Origin: Cladobotryum mycophilum
Taxonomy: Eukaryota; Ascomycota; Sordariomycetes; Hypocreales; Hypocreaceae
Assembly (NCBI GenBank): GCA_036429605.1
Contig: CM071589.1
Span: 6,882,001 to 6,946,000, forward strand
Direction: 5' to 3'
DNA: 64,000 nucleotides
Of this stretch, positions 24,612 through 38,159 are shown piece by piece. The stretch's first letter is position 1; the number at the start of each line of letters is the position of its first letter. The notes beneath the pieces were generated by a model. The model ran no database searches. It saw only the letters and a program-made list of their open reading frames with translations, and was not told the DNA's origin. Made by a program: the position numbers and the translations under genes.

Positions 24612-25661
24612 TCAGCTCCTCCCCATAATGGTTTGGGAGATCACGTCCTTCACGACGGCGTACAGCTTGCCTCCTATCCCAATGTCACAGATGGTGTAGT
24701 GGTTGAACCCAGATTGACCTCCAACTTTGACCTCCCCTTTGAAGCCCAAAGCGAAATTGGAATCGGTAACAATCTGATCAACCCAAGCATCAGTTTTGAG
24801 ACAGTTGACTTGCAAAAAAAAAGAAGAAAAAAGAAGAGCGTGCATCACCTACCACATGGTCTTTTCTCAGCCAACCTACAGGCGTTGGCTCGGTTTCATA
24901 GGCGGAAACCACGCAAAAAGGCAAGTTGACAAGCTCAAAAAGGTGGCAAGTTTTGACCAGGGATTCAAGGTCCTGCTCTGATGATTCCTTTGGCAGGGAT
25001 ATGCCTTTTTCCAAACGAGGCAAAATCTCACACATTGATCTTGCCTCTACCAATGTAGCCTCTCTAGTTTTGGTTCCCGAGAAGTGAGGCGACCCAAGAA
25101 AAACGGGCCCTTTTACGGCTTGAAGGACGGTGCGATATTGGTCGCACCTCAGGGCCTATGAAGAGGCTTCATCAGTCACGACTCGCTGATTTCAAGGAGG
25201 AAAGTCAAGCTTACGCGTTTCAACATGAGGCCGCCAGTCCCATGGCAGAAGAATATGATTGGCGTCGAAACGCGGCCCCGTTGGAAAAGGTTAGAGCTTA
25301 CTCGATCGATTTTCTCCGAGTTGGTGGCTGAGTGTGGATGGAAGCTTACAAAGAAGTGGCATTTCATTGCCTTTGCAAGCTTATGAGCCTGCTCCAGCAC
25401 GTCCTGCGCGAGTGACTTTCCTCGATCACGGGCGCAAGGATAGTCTCAAATCGAGAAATCACAATCAAGGTTCTTCAGCAGCCTCTTAAGATTGTCCACC
25501 GCTGTCTGGTTGGACAAGCTGCGTTCCCTATCCATCTCAAGGGCAGGTATCAGCAGCACCCTGCAGACCAAAGATTAGAAAGCATTCTGCCCTAATTCAG
25601 CGTCCGCCTCAGGTACTTACCGGAGAGCCGTTGCATTGCGGGGAGGTTCGAGGCAGTTCAT
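24612..25661 (-). pseudogene. Alpha/beta-hydrolase (DUF676/SesB-like lipase domain), probably disabled
   Basis: Fragments read in the order of fungal SesB-like hydrolases. They are MNCLEPPRNATALR with a clean intron to VLLIPALEMDRE, then DRGKSLAQDVLEQAHKLAKA, then PIIFFCHGTGGLMLKR, then after an intron GPVFLGSPHFSGTKTREA, then LFELVNLPFCVVSAYETEP, and finally FALGFKGEVKVGGQSGFNHY. The nucleophile elbow of the family is normally GHSLGGL; here it reads CHGTGGL, so the catalytic Ser is replaced by Thr or lost. An in-frame TGA (25446-25448) interrupts an otherwise continuous frame, and the last junction does not splice in phase. In fungi this domain occurs alone or as the N-terminal effector of NLRs. 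The degraded elbow plus the stop make a pseudogene likely. Confidence 0.6.
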
Positions 25662-28600
25662 GATGGGCAAATTTGATCTCTTTCAACCGAAGAAATTGGC
25701 AACCGAAGGTGCGAGATCATCAACGTGATTGGTAAGTCGGCAAAAGTAGGCAGTGCTGTTCGAGTTGGATAGCCGACGTGATCGGAAAACGATATCACGT
25801 CGCAAAATCGCAAAGTCGCCAGCGGGGTGGTTTTGTGGTCTGATTAGAGGTCTGGGAGGATGAAAATACCCTCCATCCTCTCTACTTATAACATATGGCT
25901 GGGATGGTGAGCCTGATGAGCAGAGCCCAGCATCGTCGTGTAGTGATCAAATGAGGTGAATTCACCCCACATCGTCATGTTATAAGATATGCTGCGCAGG
26001 TAAGGCGCCATGTATCGCGGCATTCAATGCGCTCTCCTGCATCCTACTTCTCTCAAAAGAAAATGCATATCGCATTTCAATCGCTGGCATCATGGTGGAT
26101 CCATGCTTCTTTCTTGGCCCCAGCAGGCACTACGCAACCTTGACCGCTGGAAGCAATAGCATAGACAAGTCAAGGAGTGAGAAATAGCGAGCAAAGACGG
26201 CCTAAATGGATGACATCTTGCATTGATAGCTGCGGCCATATGTATCCGTCCGAATAGCTGTTTCGAGAAGGGGGGCAAGCGGGTTGCAGGACAAGGTGAA
26301 TCGAGAGTCAAGTCGTTTCTATAATCGCAATCGAGGAGGCGAGAAAGGTGTGTGCGAGGTTACTATCGTCCTAAATGATGCGCCATCTCCCTGAATCGTC
26401 GCGTTGGGGTCAAACAGCAGGCAGATCACTCACATTTTGATCAAGTACCAGAGGAGAGGACAACCACTTGCTCGAGCACATGACGACGACATCACCATGT
26501 CCAACCAAGAATCGAGCCGACCATAATATTTTGATACAAAGCAGAGTTCTGGATTTTACTAAAGTGGCGTGATGAACCTCGAGAACGAAGAACTCGATTT
26601 TGCGCTGGCCCTGGTCGAGGAACTCCCGTGACAAGGGCCTTTTCGTTGTACAAAAGGGGGCAGGGAGGGTATCACAACCAATTTCTGTTGAGTCTTTTTG
26701 TTTGCACTCGCCCCCCCCCCCCTTTGCTTGAGAATGGACCCTGAGGGCGTTGACGTAACTCTTGGTGAATTACCCATGCTAATAGTCACCCTCATGTCAG
26801 TTGCCGATGCCACCATTCACCAGCAGCAGAACTCATACGACTTTAGTTTACTTCGTAGCATGGATTTACATCATGTTTGAGAATAGGATCGCCTTATCTA
26901 TCCCGTTAGTCTATGTAAGCCCGCCCGGAAACCAATCACTGGAGAAACGTCATAGTAGTTATGAGAGAAGCGCACAAAACAAGGGTAGCCGGTAGTTGTT
27001 TTGGTGAATGCATCGTGAAGAGCTTGCAGCATGAAGCTTGCGGAATGTTACGGAATGTTTCCGTAGCTATTCCCATGGAAACTTCCGCAATACGAGAAGA
27101 AGAAGAGAGAGAAGAACGGCTTTCACTTACAGAAACGCCTCCTCAACTTCTTCATCTACTTCAACTATATATAGTACATAACCTCCAAGCTTCACCCTGC
27201 CACTATTACTTGCTTCCGTGCCGGCAAACGAGATCCCCGTTTGACACTGGCGTAGTTGCTGTGTACATCCCCCTTTCCCTCAGTAACTTCCACACCCCGC
27301 AAATCCGTTTACAGCCATGTGACAATGTAAAATGGTGAATGCTTTTGATGGTTACTTATGCCAGAGTACAGCTGCATTGGGGACACCCGCCTTTGAGCAT
27401 GGTTATCTGATGGTTTATTCCGGAGCTGCAATGTGCTTCACACCCATCGTGCATCCAACTTCACCGACGAGACATTCACTTGAACCCACACTGACGAAAA
27501 GAGGTGATGCTCTTTCTTGTTCTTGATTGCCTAACTTCCCATGCTAGCTACCCAACCATTCACTATTTTCATCTTCCCGCATTAACATATTCACCCCATT
27601 TACCGTTGACCTTGACCAGTCTCTCCATTCCATTCACAAACCCTGCGCCCTGCCCTCCGTTTTCCAAACATTGGCTCTGGGACTCATAATCTCCACCGCA
27701 GATCGCACACGCAGTCTTCTGAAGCCTCACCATACATACCCTTCCTTCCGTAACCTCTAACTTCGTAATTATTCTCTGTTTGGTTTGACGGTGGAATGCC
27801 TGTTTGAACGGGAGTGGCTACCCAGTCGTGAGTGTCGCCAGTAAGACGCCTTTTTAGCCAAAAAAGAATGGTGGCTATTTTTGTAGTCTGAATAAGTTAT
27901 GGGTCATTCAATAAGTGAGAAACTTGCCGGGACCGACAGTGTCGTCTCACAAGAAGCCCTTGGCTGCAAAGGGATCTCTTATTAGATTAACAAGTTCCGT
28001 GGTGGCTTTGCACACAATGTGGTTGGCTCCAGATATACTTGCGAGTGGTTGATTGATGCATTGTACACTACTGGATCACTGTAAAATGTTCAAGCATGCG
28101 CACGAGAGAGGAACGGGATCGTATTGAAAGCTCATCGTGAGATACCATGTAGAAAATGAAGAATAATATTAATAAAAGAGCAGTTGGGTATTGAAAGATG
28201 TAAGAGTATTAGATTAGAACAGCAGAGCCCATCGGAAACATTGGAAATCGAGAGAGTATGAGGTACAGGTCTGTCTACCATGGACATGTAGCATTCAGAG
28301 TTTACTTTACATCCCCTGGCATAGTACCCGATACACTTTTGATCTCAATTCATTATTTCATGGTTAAATTTATGCCCGGGGTGGCGTGCCTACATGGGTA
28401 TTTACAATATGTGCTTGCTTATCAGATAGCTTGTTAATGAATAATATGTTTTCCCACTTTTAGACATTGATACGCCTCATGGAATTTTGGACATTTGATC
28501 ATCACGTGTGTAGAAAATCCAACTCACAAGGGAGCGTTGCCAAGCAGTGAATCTGACTAGTGTTCACCATTGAGCCTCATACGATAGCCAACACTGAGAG

Positions 28601-29934
28601 GCCGGCGTAATGTCTGCACACAGCAAGAGAGACTCATATATTCATCGAGCTTATTTTTTGTATTTCAAGAGATGGTAATTGAATTGCCTAGCAATTTAGT
28701 GATGCTACATAAAGATGAGATGCGTCGATGTGGTCAGAGTGATGCTACATAAAGATGAGATGCGTCGATGTGGTCAGAGTGATGCTACCCATGGTATCTA
28801 GACTTTTCTCACTGAACACAAGGCTCATGAACAAACGGGTCATATAAGCGGCATTTCACAATTCTCAACAATATCTTCAAGGTTAATTCAAGCATTGGAT
28901 CATTTTATTTAAAAAGCAGAATGGCTTTTTAGGATAAACTTGACTACCGACCGTGGTCTCTCATTCAGATTGTTTCAAGTTTGTGTGGGCGCCCAAGATA
29001 TTGACTACCCTATACTTATATTGCCCCGCCAAACTGGGACGACATTGTATCATGGAACTGGAGCCTAATGAATGAAGATTGGCTAGAATTACGAGCTTTT
29101 GTTCGAATATCAATGTTTTACTTGTGTTAGATAGTTACTGGGACTGAAACATATGCAGAGTGTAAAAGTGAGATGGTCAGGTAAAGGTGGGGGTTGAATA
29201 TTGCCCTGTCCTCTTGTCCCTGGTCTACCCGTATTAGTATTGATGTAATTGAACGGTAAGATTGGGCGTAATACGATCACCGACTCATTATGGACTACCG
29301 TTGATTTGTAAAGGGCGGTGGGTGAAGGTCGCTTGGCTGATGAACACGATGAATACGATGTGTGGATTAGGAGAGGGGCAGGTGAGAGACTGGCGCCGGT
29401 GGTTGTTCTCACAGCATGGAGATCACAAACATGACTGAGAGGACTTCCTATTCATGCTACGCTTTCATCATTGAGTTTTCTCCATTCAATGAAGAGGTTA
29501 GCCAGCGTCTTATTCAACATGAATACTTGTACTCATGCTGAATCATTGACTGAGCCAGAGATGATTGTAAGCCTAATTTAGGCCTGTGGTGATTAAAGAG
29601 CAAGATGAATGAAGTTCACATCTTCACGTGGAGGAATATGCTGCGTATATAAGGTACTGTTGGCCTTCAATGCGCTACCGTGTACTCTGTGCCATGTAGA
29701 GAGGATGAGCATCCCGTGTTCAATCCTTGGTATGAATCATGGTGAGTTCATATGTCGCTGACCCTGGCAGACCTGATACCTGATTTATGACTAAAAGCCC
29801 CCTTTGCTCAGCTTCATCATGGCCCATTGCCAATATCTGCTCTACTATCTAGGTTGGTTATAATTCCAGGTTGTTGGGGAACGTCCGGAACGTCACGAGG
29901 GGAGGGCCTGCAGTGGCCTCACCTGCCCTCACAC
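25662..29934. other. 4.3 kb gene-free region
   Basis: No frame here shows a recognisable protein. A perfect 40-bp tandem duplication lies at 28701-28780. Segments near 25911-26045 and 29571-29690 share a patchy similarity (GTGAT..AA..GAAttCAC...ATATGCTGCG..TAAGG..TTCAATGCGCT) and may be old copies of one dispersed element. Base composition is uneven, with TA-rich patches near 28140-28500, consistent with decayed repeats. Confidence 0.45.
28701..28788. repeat. Perfect 40-bp tandem duplication plus partial third copy
   Basis: The unit starting GATGCTACATAAAGATGAGA occurs at 28701-28740 and again without mismatch at 28741-28780, followed by the first 8 bases of a third unit. Perfect identity points to a recent slippage or replication event in non-coding DNA. 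Confidence 0.9.
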
Positions 29935-31729
<1,795 letters not shown>

Positions 31730-33032
31730 GACTGGGGAGGTGGTTGGGCGACTTCATGAAGGTAGAATGTACGAATTAGGGAAATGGGGCTGGGGCCTCG
31801 TATATACCTACGTAATATACAAAGAGTGCCTTGGAGATCCTTCGTTGTATTTAACCGAGGACCCATCTGGATGTAACACTCAAGCTCAACTTACCCTGCT
31901 CATTTGTCTTGGCATCTCTACACACTGGACAAATTGATCCCGAATTATAAGTTTTCAAGTCCCTGTCTGACACACACTTGTCAGCTTGGTGGTCGCTTAT
32001 TAGTCTTTGATTGTCTGGTCAAGGTAGGAAAGCCGCCCTGCAACACATAGTTGATCAGCTTCCATGTTGTAGGCTTGTCAATGGGCCAAACTATTTTATC
32101 TACCTTGTCGATGGAGACATGCCACCATGTCTCGAGGTTGAGAGTATTTGCACTCCAAGGTGCCCGTTGGCTGATCTCATAGCGGGGGTTCAAACCAACA
32201 GTGGGTTGTGATGTAGGGCGACTGCCCATTCATGTTTAATGTGCTTACTACTCTGGGATCTGGATACTTTAAGCATAAAACTTCCTCCAACACCTATATA
32301 TAAGGCCCTGCTCAAGACCTTTTAGAATGAAATAAACAGCATCAGGACCATTTGATTATATTCTTTCTTCTCGAAAATGAAAGTATTAGTGCTACCGAAA
32401 GGACAATTATAAGCGATTTTTCGGGAGCTCGGTGGGTAGCGATAATAAGTAATAATCTTAACCCCCACGTAGAGGGGTCGAGGCTCAAAACCGGGCCTCC
32501 CTTGACAAACTCCCCATATAAATTACACATCAGTTATTAATGAATACGTCGAGATCGTTCTTGTGAGATCATCCTGTTGAGAACGTACGCATTTTGGGAA
32601 TCTGATTAAAGTCAGGAGGCGCGGTATTGACGGATTGCACTGTGTTATTATACACTCAACTCCACCATGGATATAATGACTTGGTGCTTTCTATGAGGTT
32701 AGTATCTCCTTAACGACTTCATCTGGGGCATGTGTAGGGCTGGTGGTGCTGATTGGATTAGCCTCGCGGTAGATATGGAGATTCTAGCAATGACTGGACC
32801 AATAAAAGGCAATACCTAAAGGTCTTGATGAATTATGCAGCGGTGATAGGAGGGAGTTGCAATTGGCGAGATTGGGCACCGAGGTGAGGCTGACGCGAGA
32901 GCTGCCCGACGCGGTGACTGCTTAGGGGGCAGAACTTGGAACAACACAATCACTAATATTTCTGTTCACGCTGCATTTGCTCGATAAAGGTATTTCTCTT
33001 TTTGCGACATTATTACAAGTGCTATATTCACC
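31730..33032. other. Intergenic region upstream of the NLR gene
   Basis: No coding frame is supported. The last 130 bp contain one copy of a diverged direct repeat (see 32905-32985) just before the NLR start codon, plus pyrimidine/A-rich leader sequence. Confidence 0.45.
32905..32985 (+). repeat. Diverged direct repeat, copy A (upstream of the NLR)
   Basis: It shares an approximately 75-bp alignable stretch with 37273-37345, centred on GGGCAGAACTyGGAACwACrCAATCrCTAA. Most differences are C/T or G/A, as expected for old or RIP-affected copies. Confidence 0.6.
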
Positions 33033-35434
33033 ATGCATACTTCTACCAATGCTGGTAATCTGAACATTGACGGCAACGCAAAGGTGCACGTCGGGAACTC
33101 GTTTGCCAAGGGGATGTCCTTCTTCATTCAGAACTCTAATAACGTTACTGTCAATGGTGAGTGGGTTTTGCGTACAATGAGTCGCATATTGATGTAGAGT
33201 TCAGCTACATATATGAAGGCTCTTACCTTAGTTATATGCTAATGTTCTAGTTAGATCCTATAGCTAAAGACAAGGCTATAGCTGAGGCCAAGGCTATAGC
33301 TGAAGCCAAGGAAAAAGCTGAAGTCGAGGCTCGGGCTGCTGAGAATAGGTTACTGAGGGTAATGGAGGTTCTCAGGCTCCTTTACACTTCACCATACCAG
33401 GATCGAAAGGATCGAAATCGAGAGCGTGTTCCGGGTACGTGCGAGTGGTTCGTGTCTCACAGAAAGTTTCGAGAATGGGAAAAAAGCAAAACATCAACAA
33501 CGCTCTGGGTTTCGGCCGATCCTGGATGCGGCAAGTCGGTTCTAGCAAAACACCTCGTTGACTCAGTTCTTCTAAGCACAAATGGGAGGACGGTGTGCTA
33601 CTTCTTCTTCAAAGATGATTTCGAGGACCAGAAGAGTGCGGTTAGCGGCCTTTGCTGCATATTGCGTCAGCTCTTTACTCAGAAGCGTATTCTGCTTTCT
33701 GATGCAATTCTCGACATATTTGATATTAGTGGAGAAAAAGTTCTCAGTTCATTCCGGGAGCTTTGGAATATTCTTGTCAAGGCTGCTGAGGAGAAAGATG
33801 CAGGCGAAATAATCTGTGTCTTTGATGCTCTTGATGAATGCGAAGAGACTGGGAGAACTCTACTCTCTGAGGTATTGAGTAAACAACACAACAAGACAAG
33901 AAACTCCAACTTGAAGTTCTTGATTACAAGCCGGCCTTATGAGACGATTCGCCGTGGCCTCTCTCCTTTGTACATCCCAGAGCCATCACTGATTCACTTG
34001 AGCGGAGAAAGCGATGAGGAGATGGTCAAGATTGTCCCAGAGATTGACCTTTTCATCAAACACCGGGTCAAGGAGATTAGCAGGCATCAAATGCTTACGC
34101 AGGAGGAGGAGAGCCTTTTACTGAAACGACTCATTGCTGTTCCTAATCGGACATATTTATGGATATACCTGACACTGGACTTGGTTGAAAACGACAACGA
34201 TATCAGCCAAAAGCAAATATTAAAGCTTACTTCACATCTTCCAAATACAATTGACGAGGCATACGATAGAATCCTATGCAAGAGTACCGACACCAAAAAA
34301 GCCATAAAGATATTACACATAATTGTAGGAGCGACGCGGCCGTTGACCTTGAGGGAGATGGCCTTGGCTCTGGCTATTCAAAGAGACCAGCGATCATATG
34401 ACGACCTCAATCGAGAGCCAGAATATCGCTTGCGGAAGAAAATACGAAACATATGTGGGCTCTTCGTGACAATCATTGATTCGAAGGTCTACCTGCTTCA
34501 TCAAACTGCAAGAGAATTCCTTATTCAAACGAATAAAGCCAATATTTCAAACATGGTGTCGACAAATCTTCAATGGAAACATTCATTAAAGCCTGAGGAG
34601 TCTCATAAGATTTTGGCAGAGATCTGCATCTGTCGCCTACTCCTCTTGGACCTTGAATCTGATCCACTAGTTAGCGGCTTGTCAGGGTTCATGGGACGGC
34701 AAGTTCAGCACTATTGCCAGGGACATTTATTTCTTGATTATTCTGCTGCTAGTTGGGCGGATCATGTTCGAGAGCTGCCACTTAACTCGCAGCAGGCACT
34801 GATAGATATGATACTAGATATCTGTGACACAAGCTCAAAGACTTTCAAGGTGTGGTTCACAGTCTATTGGGCGTTGGTCGAAAAAGACAAAATTATGGAT
34901 CCCATTGGCAATACTGCTCTTATCATTGCCTCTTTCTTTGGTCTTGAAACGGTTGTCAAACACTTGCTTCAGTTGGATGGCATTGACCTTGATGTCCAAG
35001 ATCAAAACTGTCAATCAGCGCTATCTTGGGCTGCCGAAAAAGGATTCCACAGAATTGTGGAGCTATTGATTCAAGGAACCCCTGTTTATCTGATGGGCTT
35101 TAAGGTACCGCTGCTTTATAAGAGGCCTAACATAGATCATCAGGATAAATATGGCCGGACAGCACTCCTATGGGCCACTTACAATGGACACAAGGCTGTG
35201 GTCAAGCTCCTTCTACAAAAAGGAAAATGTGACCCTAATATAAGAGATAATGAAGGTTGGACAGCGATTGAAGAAGCCGCTGGTAAGGGCAAAGCGGACA
35301 TTGCGAAGATGCTTCTTGACACGGGAAAAATTAATACTAATAGACTAGATGATTGTGGCAGAACATCATTAAGACGGGCGCCTAAGAAAGGAAACAAGGC
35401 TCTATTACTTGGCTTTCGGTATGGGCAAGACTGA
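33033..35434 (+). CDS. NLR-type STAND protein: N-terminal HET-s-like amyloid motif, NACHT, ankyrin repeats
   Basis: Predicted intracellular immune or allorecognition receptor, 764 aa. Exon 1 (33033-33156) encodes a short N-terminus with NLNIDGNAKVHVGNSF (residues 9-24). This fits the HET-s-related amyloid motif pattern of a hydrophobic strand, a turn Gly-x-Ala, then Lys-Val-x-Val-Gly-Asn-x-Phe. An intron (33157-33263, GTGAGT..ATAG) leads to an Ala/Lys/Glu coiled coil built on AIAEAK repeats. The NACHT follows: Walker A ADPGCGKSVL (about 127-134), Walker B IICVFDALDEC, sensor FLITSRPY, and a winged-helix-type region ending MALALAIQ. The C-terminus has about four ankyrin repeats (GNTALIIASFFG, QSALSWAAEKG, GRTALLWATYNG, GWTAIEEAAGKG). 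In known systems such N-terminal motifs template a partner effector into amyloid. No adjacent HeLo/HET-S effector was found. The frame is intact. Confidence 0.85.
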
Positions 35435-35540
35435 TATCACATGCCAGGATTAAAGCACACCCTACGTTCCCACAGCAGTGTGTTTATATCCCTGGGTGTC
35501 TAAATTGGACCTCTACCTACTCGTACTTTCGGATGGTTTA

Positions 35541-37097
35541 AATGCCCACCTTTACGCCTCAAGAGCCATCCTCCATATCGAGCGCGATTCCCTCTCTATT
35601 CCCATGCATGCTCGACCCGATCGTCGCTAACTACGATCTTGTGAGTTCTCAGTCGCTTCTTTTTGCTGCCCTCATTTTCTCACATACCCACAGTATCTAC
35701 TAGATCAATCCGTTGGTTTCATAGAGAACCAAAACGGCGTTCCAGGTCCCCCAGTCGCACCCACAACCCAAGAAGAAGCAGACATTCACATCGCCCTTCA
35801 ATTTCAACCCACCTGCCCACCGCTTCGAGAAGCCCTCAAGCGGTCCCATGGGCTTCTATGATAGTGTACTCAGTGGTGGCAGTCCAAAGCAGTACATTGT
35901 CATGGGCACCAATGGTGACATGCTCCTTCGCCTCCGGTTCTTACGAATGGTGTTGTTCGCAACTGACTCATTACTACCGTCTTTGGCGCCGACTTGAATG
36001 GCCATCTCACGGTTAAGTAGGCACCACTACTTACAACTGAGTCGCCACAGACTCTGGCAGTAATGCAAGCCCCAGCTCTCCTACCAACACGGACATGCTC
36101 GCTCTGCCCAAGCCAATGAAGAACCCACCAAAGCCAGCATCAAAACTCATAACACATACCTGGGAAGAACAAGTTCTCAATCCCAGATGCTTCGCCTACC
36201 CCGGCGATGTTATTGCTCTCACGAAACCCGGTACTCGTCCTCAGCCAGTCAAGGGATTTGGCTCCGGCGCGATAGCCAACACTATTCCCAACTGGAATTG
36301 CGATAGCTGCTGTAATGCGCATGATTTATTGCTTTGGTGATTGTTCGTACACTTGGGAGGGTTGCAACTTGTATTTTCTAGGCTGCATGTACGGCAAATG
36401 TTGGAATTTGCTTGATAGCTGGGCTTTTTGGCTTGCCTCTGCTTGCTTTAACATAGCCGACCTCTATGCTAGTGTGATCAGTACTCTTCCTGGCTCCATT
36501 GCTCGTCGCAGTTCAAATAGAGATCTCTGGGAACGTGTGTCTCGACTCTCCGCAAAATTTCGATGGGAGTCTCTGTGATAGTTCATGCATAGTTACTAGT
36601 GCAAATGATGATAATAATTGCGGCGGTTGTGGTAACAAATGCCCCTTCAAGACTCACTACTCTTCGGGATCTTGCAGCGATGATAACCGGTTGGAAAAAT
36701 ATGTAAGTGGAATTTAAGACCCAGTTGCACTACTGCGGTTGGTGCGGTAATATCTGCGCGTCGGGATACTGCTCTTAGGGCATCTGCATAGCTGTTCCTG
36801 ATAACTCGTATCACTGCATTCCCGTTAATAGGTTCGAGAACGGTGGCGTCGCATATGGTTTCGGCCAGGTTTGGACATTCTCGGCTATTGGCGACGGGAC
36901 ACTGCTGCCGGCAGCCATTGGGAGTCTTTGACGGTGCTTACACCGGCTCAGAGCATTTAGATGCTATTTTGGATATTCTATACGGTTCGAATCGCAGCCC
37001 CGTAACTCTCACTTACAACCTGCTCATCTACCCCAAGACCGCCTACCAGTTCGACTTCCAGGCCCGACGTGTCTACGGGACTACCGGCCCCACGTGA
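35541..37097 (+). pseudogene. Decayed gene(s) encoding a cysteine-rich secreted-type protein
   Basis: Short coding-like pieces lie in the same direction but in shifting frames. A start MPTFTPQEPSSISSAIPS joins by a good GTGAGT..CACAG intron (35641-35693) to LLDQSVGFIENQNGVPGPP. The next pieces are SGGSPKQYIVMGTNGDML and a TTVFGADLNGHLTVK frame ended by TAA. A Cys-rich tract follows (NNCGGCGNKCPFKTHYSSGSC), then CGWCGNICASGYCS followed by an in-frame TAG, and finally RFENGGVAYGFGQVW. The CGNxC repeats resemble fungal secreted Cys-rich proteins. The repeated frame changes and stops are not all at homopolymers, so real decay is more likely here. One or two original genes may be involved. Confidence 0.4.
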
Positions 37098-37272
37098 TCC
37101 GGGCCCCGTTGCGCTCCGAGAGGAGACACATTGGCATTTCGAGCACCAGCCGGATAGCTTTTCTATTTATCAGCGGCAGTTGGACATGGTACCGTTTCCT
37201 AGGGTTTATTATGAAGGATGATATTGAACATGATTAGCTAGACGGGTGAAATGTGAAAGGGGCATGTGTAGG

Positions 37273-37345
37273 ACCGACACGACAACTGCGGGTGGGCAGA
37301 ACTCGGAACTACGCAATCGCTAAATTTGCTACTCATGGTTCCGCT
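37273..37345 (+). repeat. Diverged direct repeat, copy B (at the 3' end of the gasdermin-like gene)
   Basis: Same orientation as copy A at 32905-32985. Both share ACTGC, GGGCAGAACT, GGAAC, CAATC and CTAA blocks. The two copies bracket the NLR and the decayed Cys-rich gene. Confidence 0.6.
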
Positions 37346-38159
37346 TCAGCAACGGACGCAACGAATACAATATCGTCTCCTATGGCCTCCCTATCCCACC
37401 CTTCACCCAAGCCCTCTCCTTCAATCATATCCACCTCGATAGTATCGTCTTCGTCCTCCTCGTCATCCCTCGACATCTCCAACGACTTCCATCTAGGTCG
37501 CTTCAAGCGGAACTGTTCGACATGCCGGCTCGACAGCCAGCGATGACTGATTCGGCGGCACTGCAGCGCACATACCTGGTCACCGGGCACGACGAACTGA
37601 GATTGCGCCCCAGCAAAGGCCTGGTGTTCCCCCCGATGCTTGGGTCGATACTATCTCTGAGAGATGCGATAACATTGGTGGTAGCGAGAGAGATTATTGG
37701 AGGCTTCATCTGGCCTCCCACGGACTTCCCCAGGCTTGATTCATGCATGATAGAAGCATCGGTGACGGTGTGAAGGCCCACAATTAGAAAGATATCATGC
37801 CCTTGGTCAACTTGTCGCTCGATCCAGGTTTGTGTCGCCGGGATGCGCGTTGCTTCTTCGAACCAGCTGTCGGAGTTATCAAGCATCGATGTAGTGACTT
37901 GTGATGCAATTACGCGTACTGTCTTTTTCGCGCGCTTGGAAAATTGAGTAGATAGTAAGGACGTCAGACTGGACCCGAAGCTCGAGTGGGAAGTCGTCTC
38001 GTGTACGCCCGTATAGGTCTCACGAACCACAATCACCGCCTTGGCTGGGCCTGCACACTCTGGATCATGATAGCTTTCATGAGGATTTTCGATGCTGGTG
38101 ATGAAGCGACCGAGCTTGATTGAGTCTTGTGGGATAAAGAGCTGCGGTGGAATGAACAT
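37333..38159 (-). CDS. Putative fungal gasdermin-like pore-forming cell-death protein (one apparent frame break)
   Basis: A 275-aa protein by length. The start MFIPPQLFIPQDSIKLGRFI leads into a globular region with SSFGSSLTSLLSTQFSKRA, a WFEEATRIPATQTWIERQ segment, a strand-like IFLIVGLHTVTDASI, VGGQMKPPI and, near the end, VPGDQVCALQCRRISHRWLS. The tail is strongly acidic (SRDDEEDEDDTIEVD onward). The frame changes by one base at the C6 run 37629-37634 of the plus strand; both sides carry family-like sequence. I assign it to fungal gasdermin-like proteins because of its size and this strand pattern. The divergent CHAT protease next door supports this: in several fungi a gasdermin gene sits beside the protease that cleaves its C-terminus. 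The assignment is inferential; otherwise it is a conserved fungal hypothetical. Confidence 0.55.

Noticed and set aside
28701..28788. CRISPR-like array
   Set aside because: The units are directly abutting without spacers, and the genome is clearly eukaryotic.
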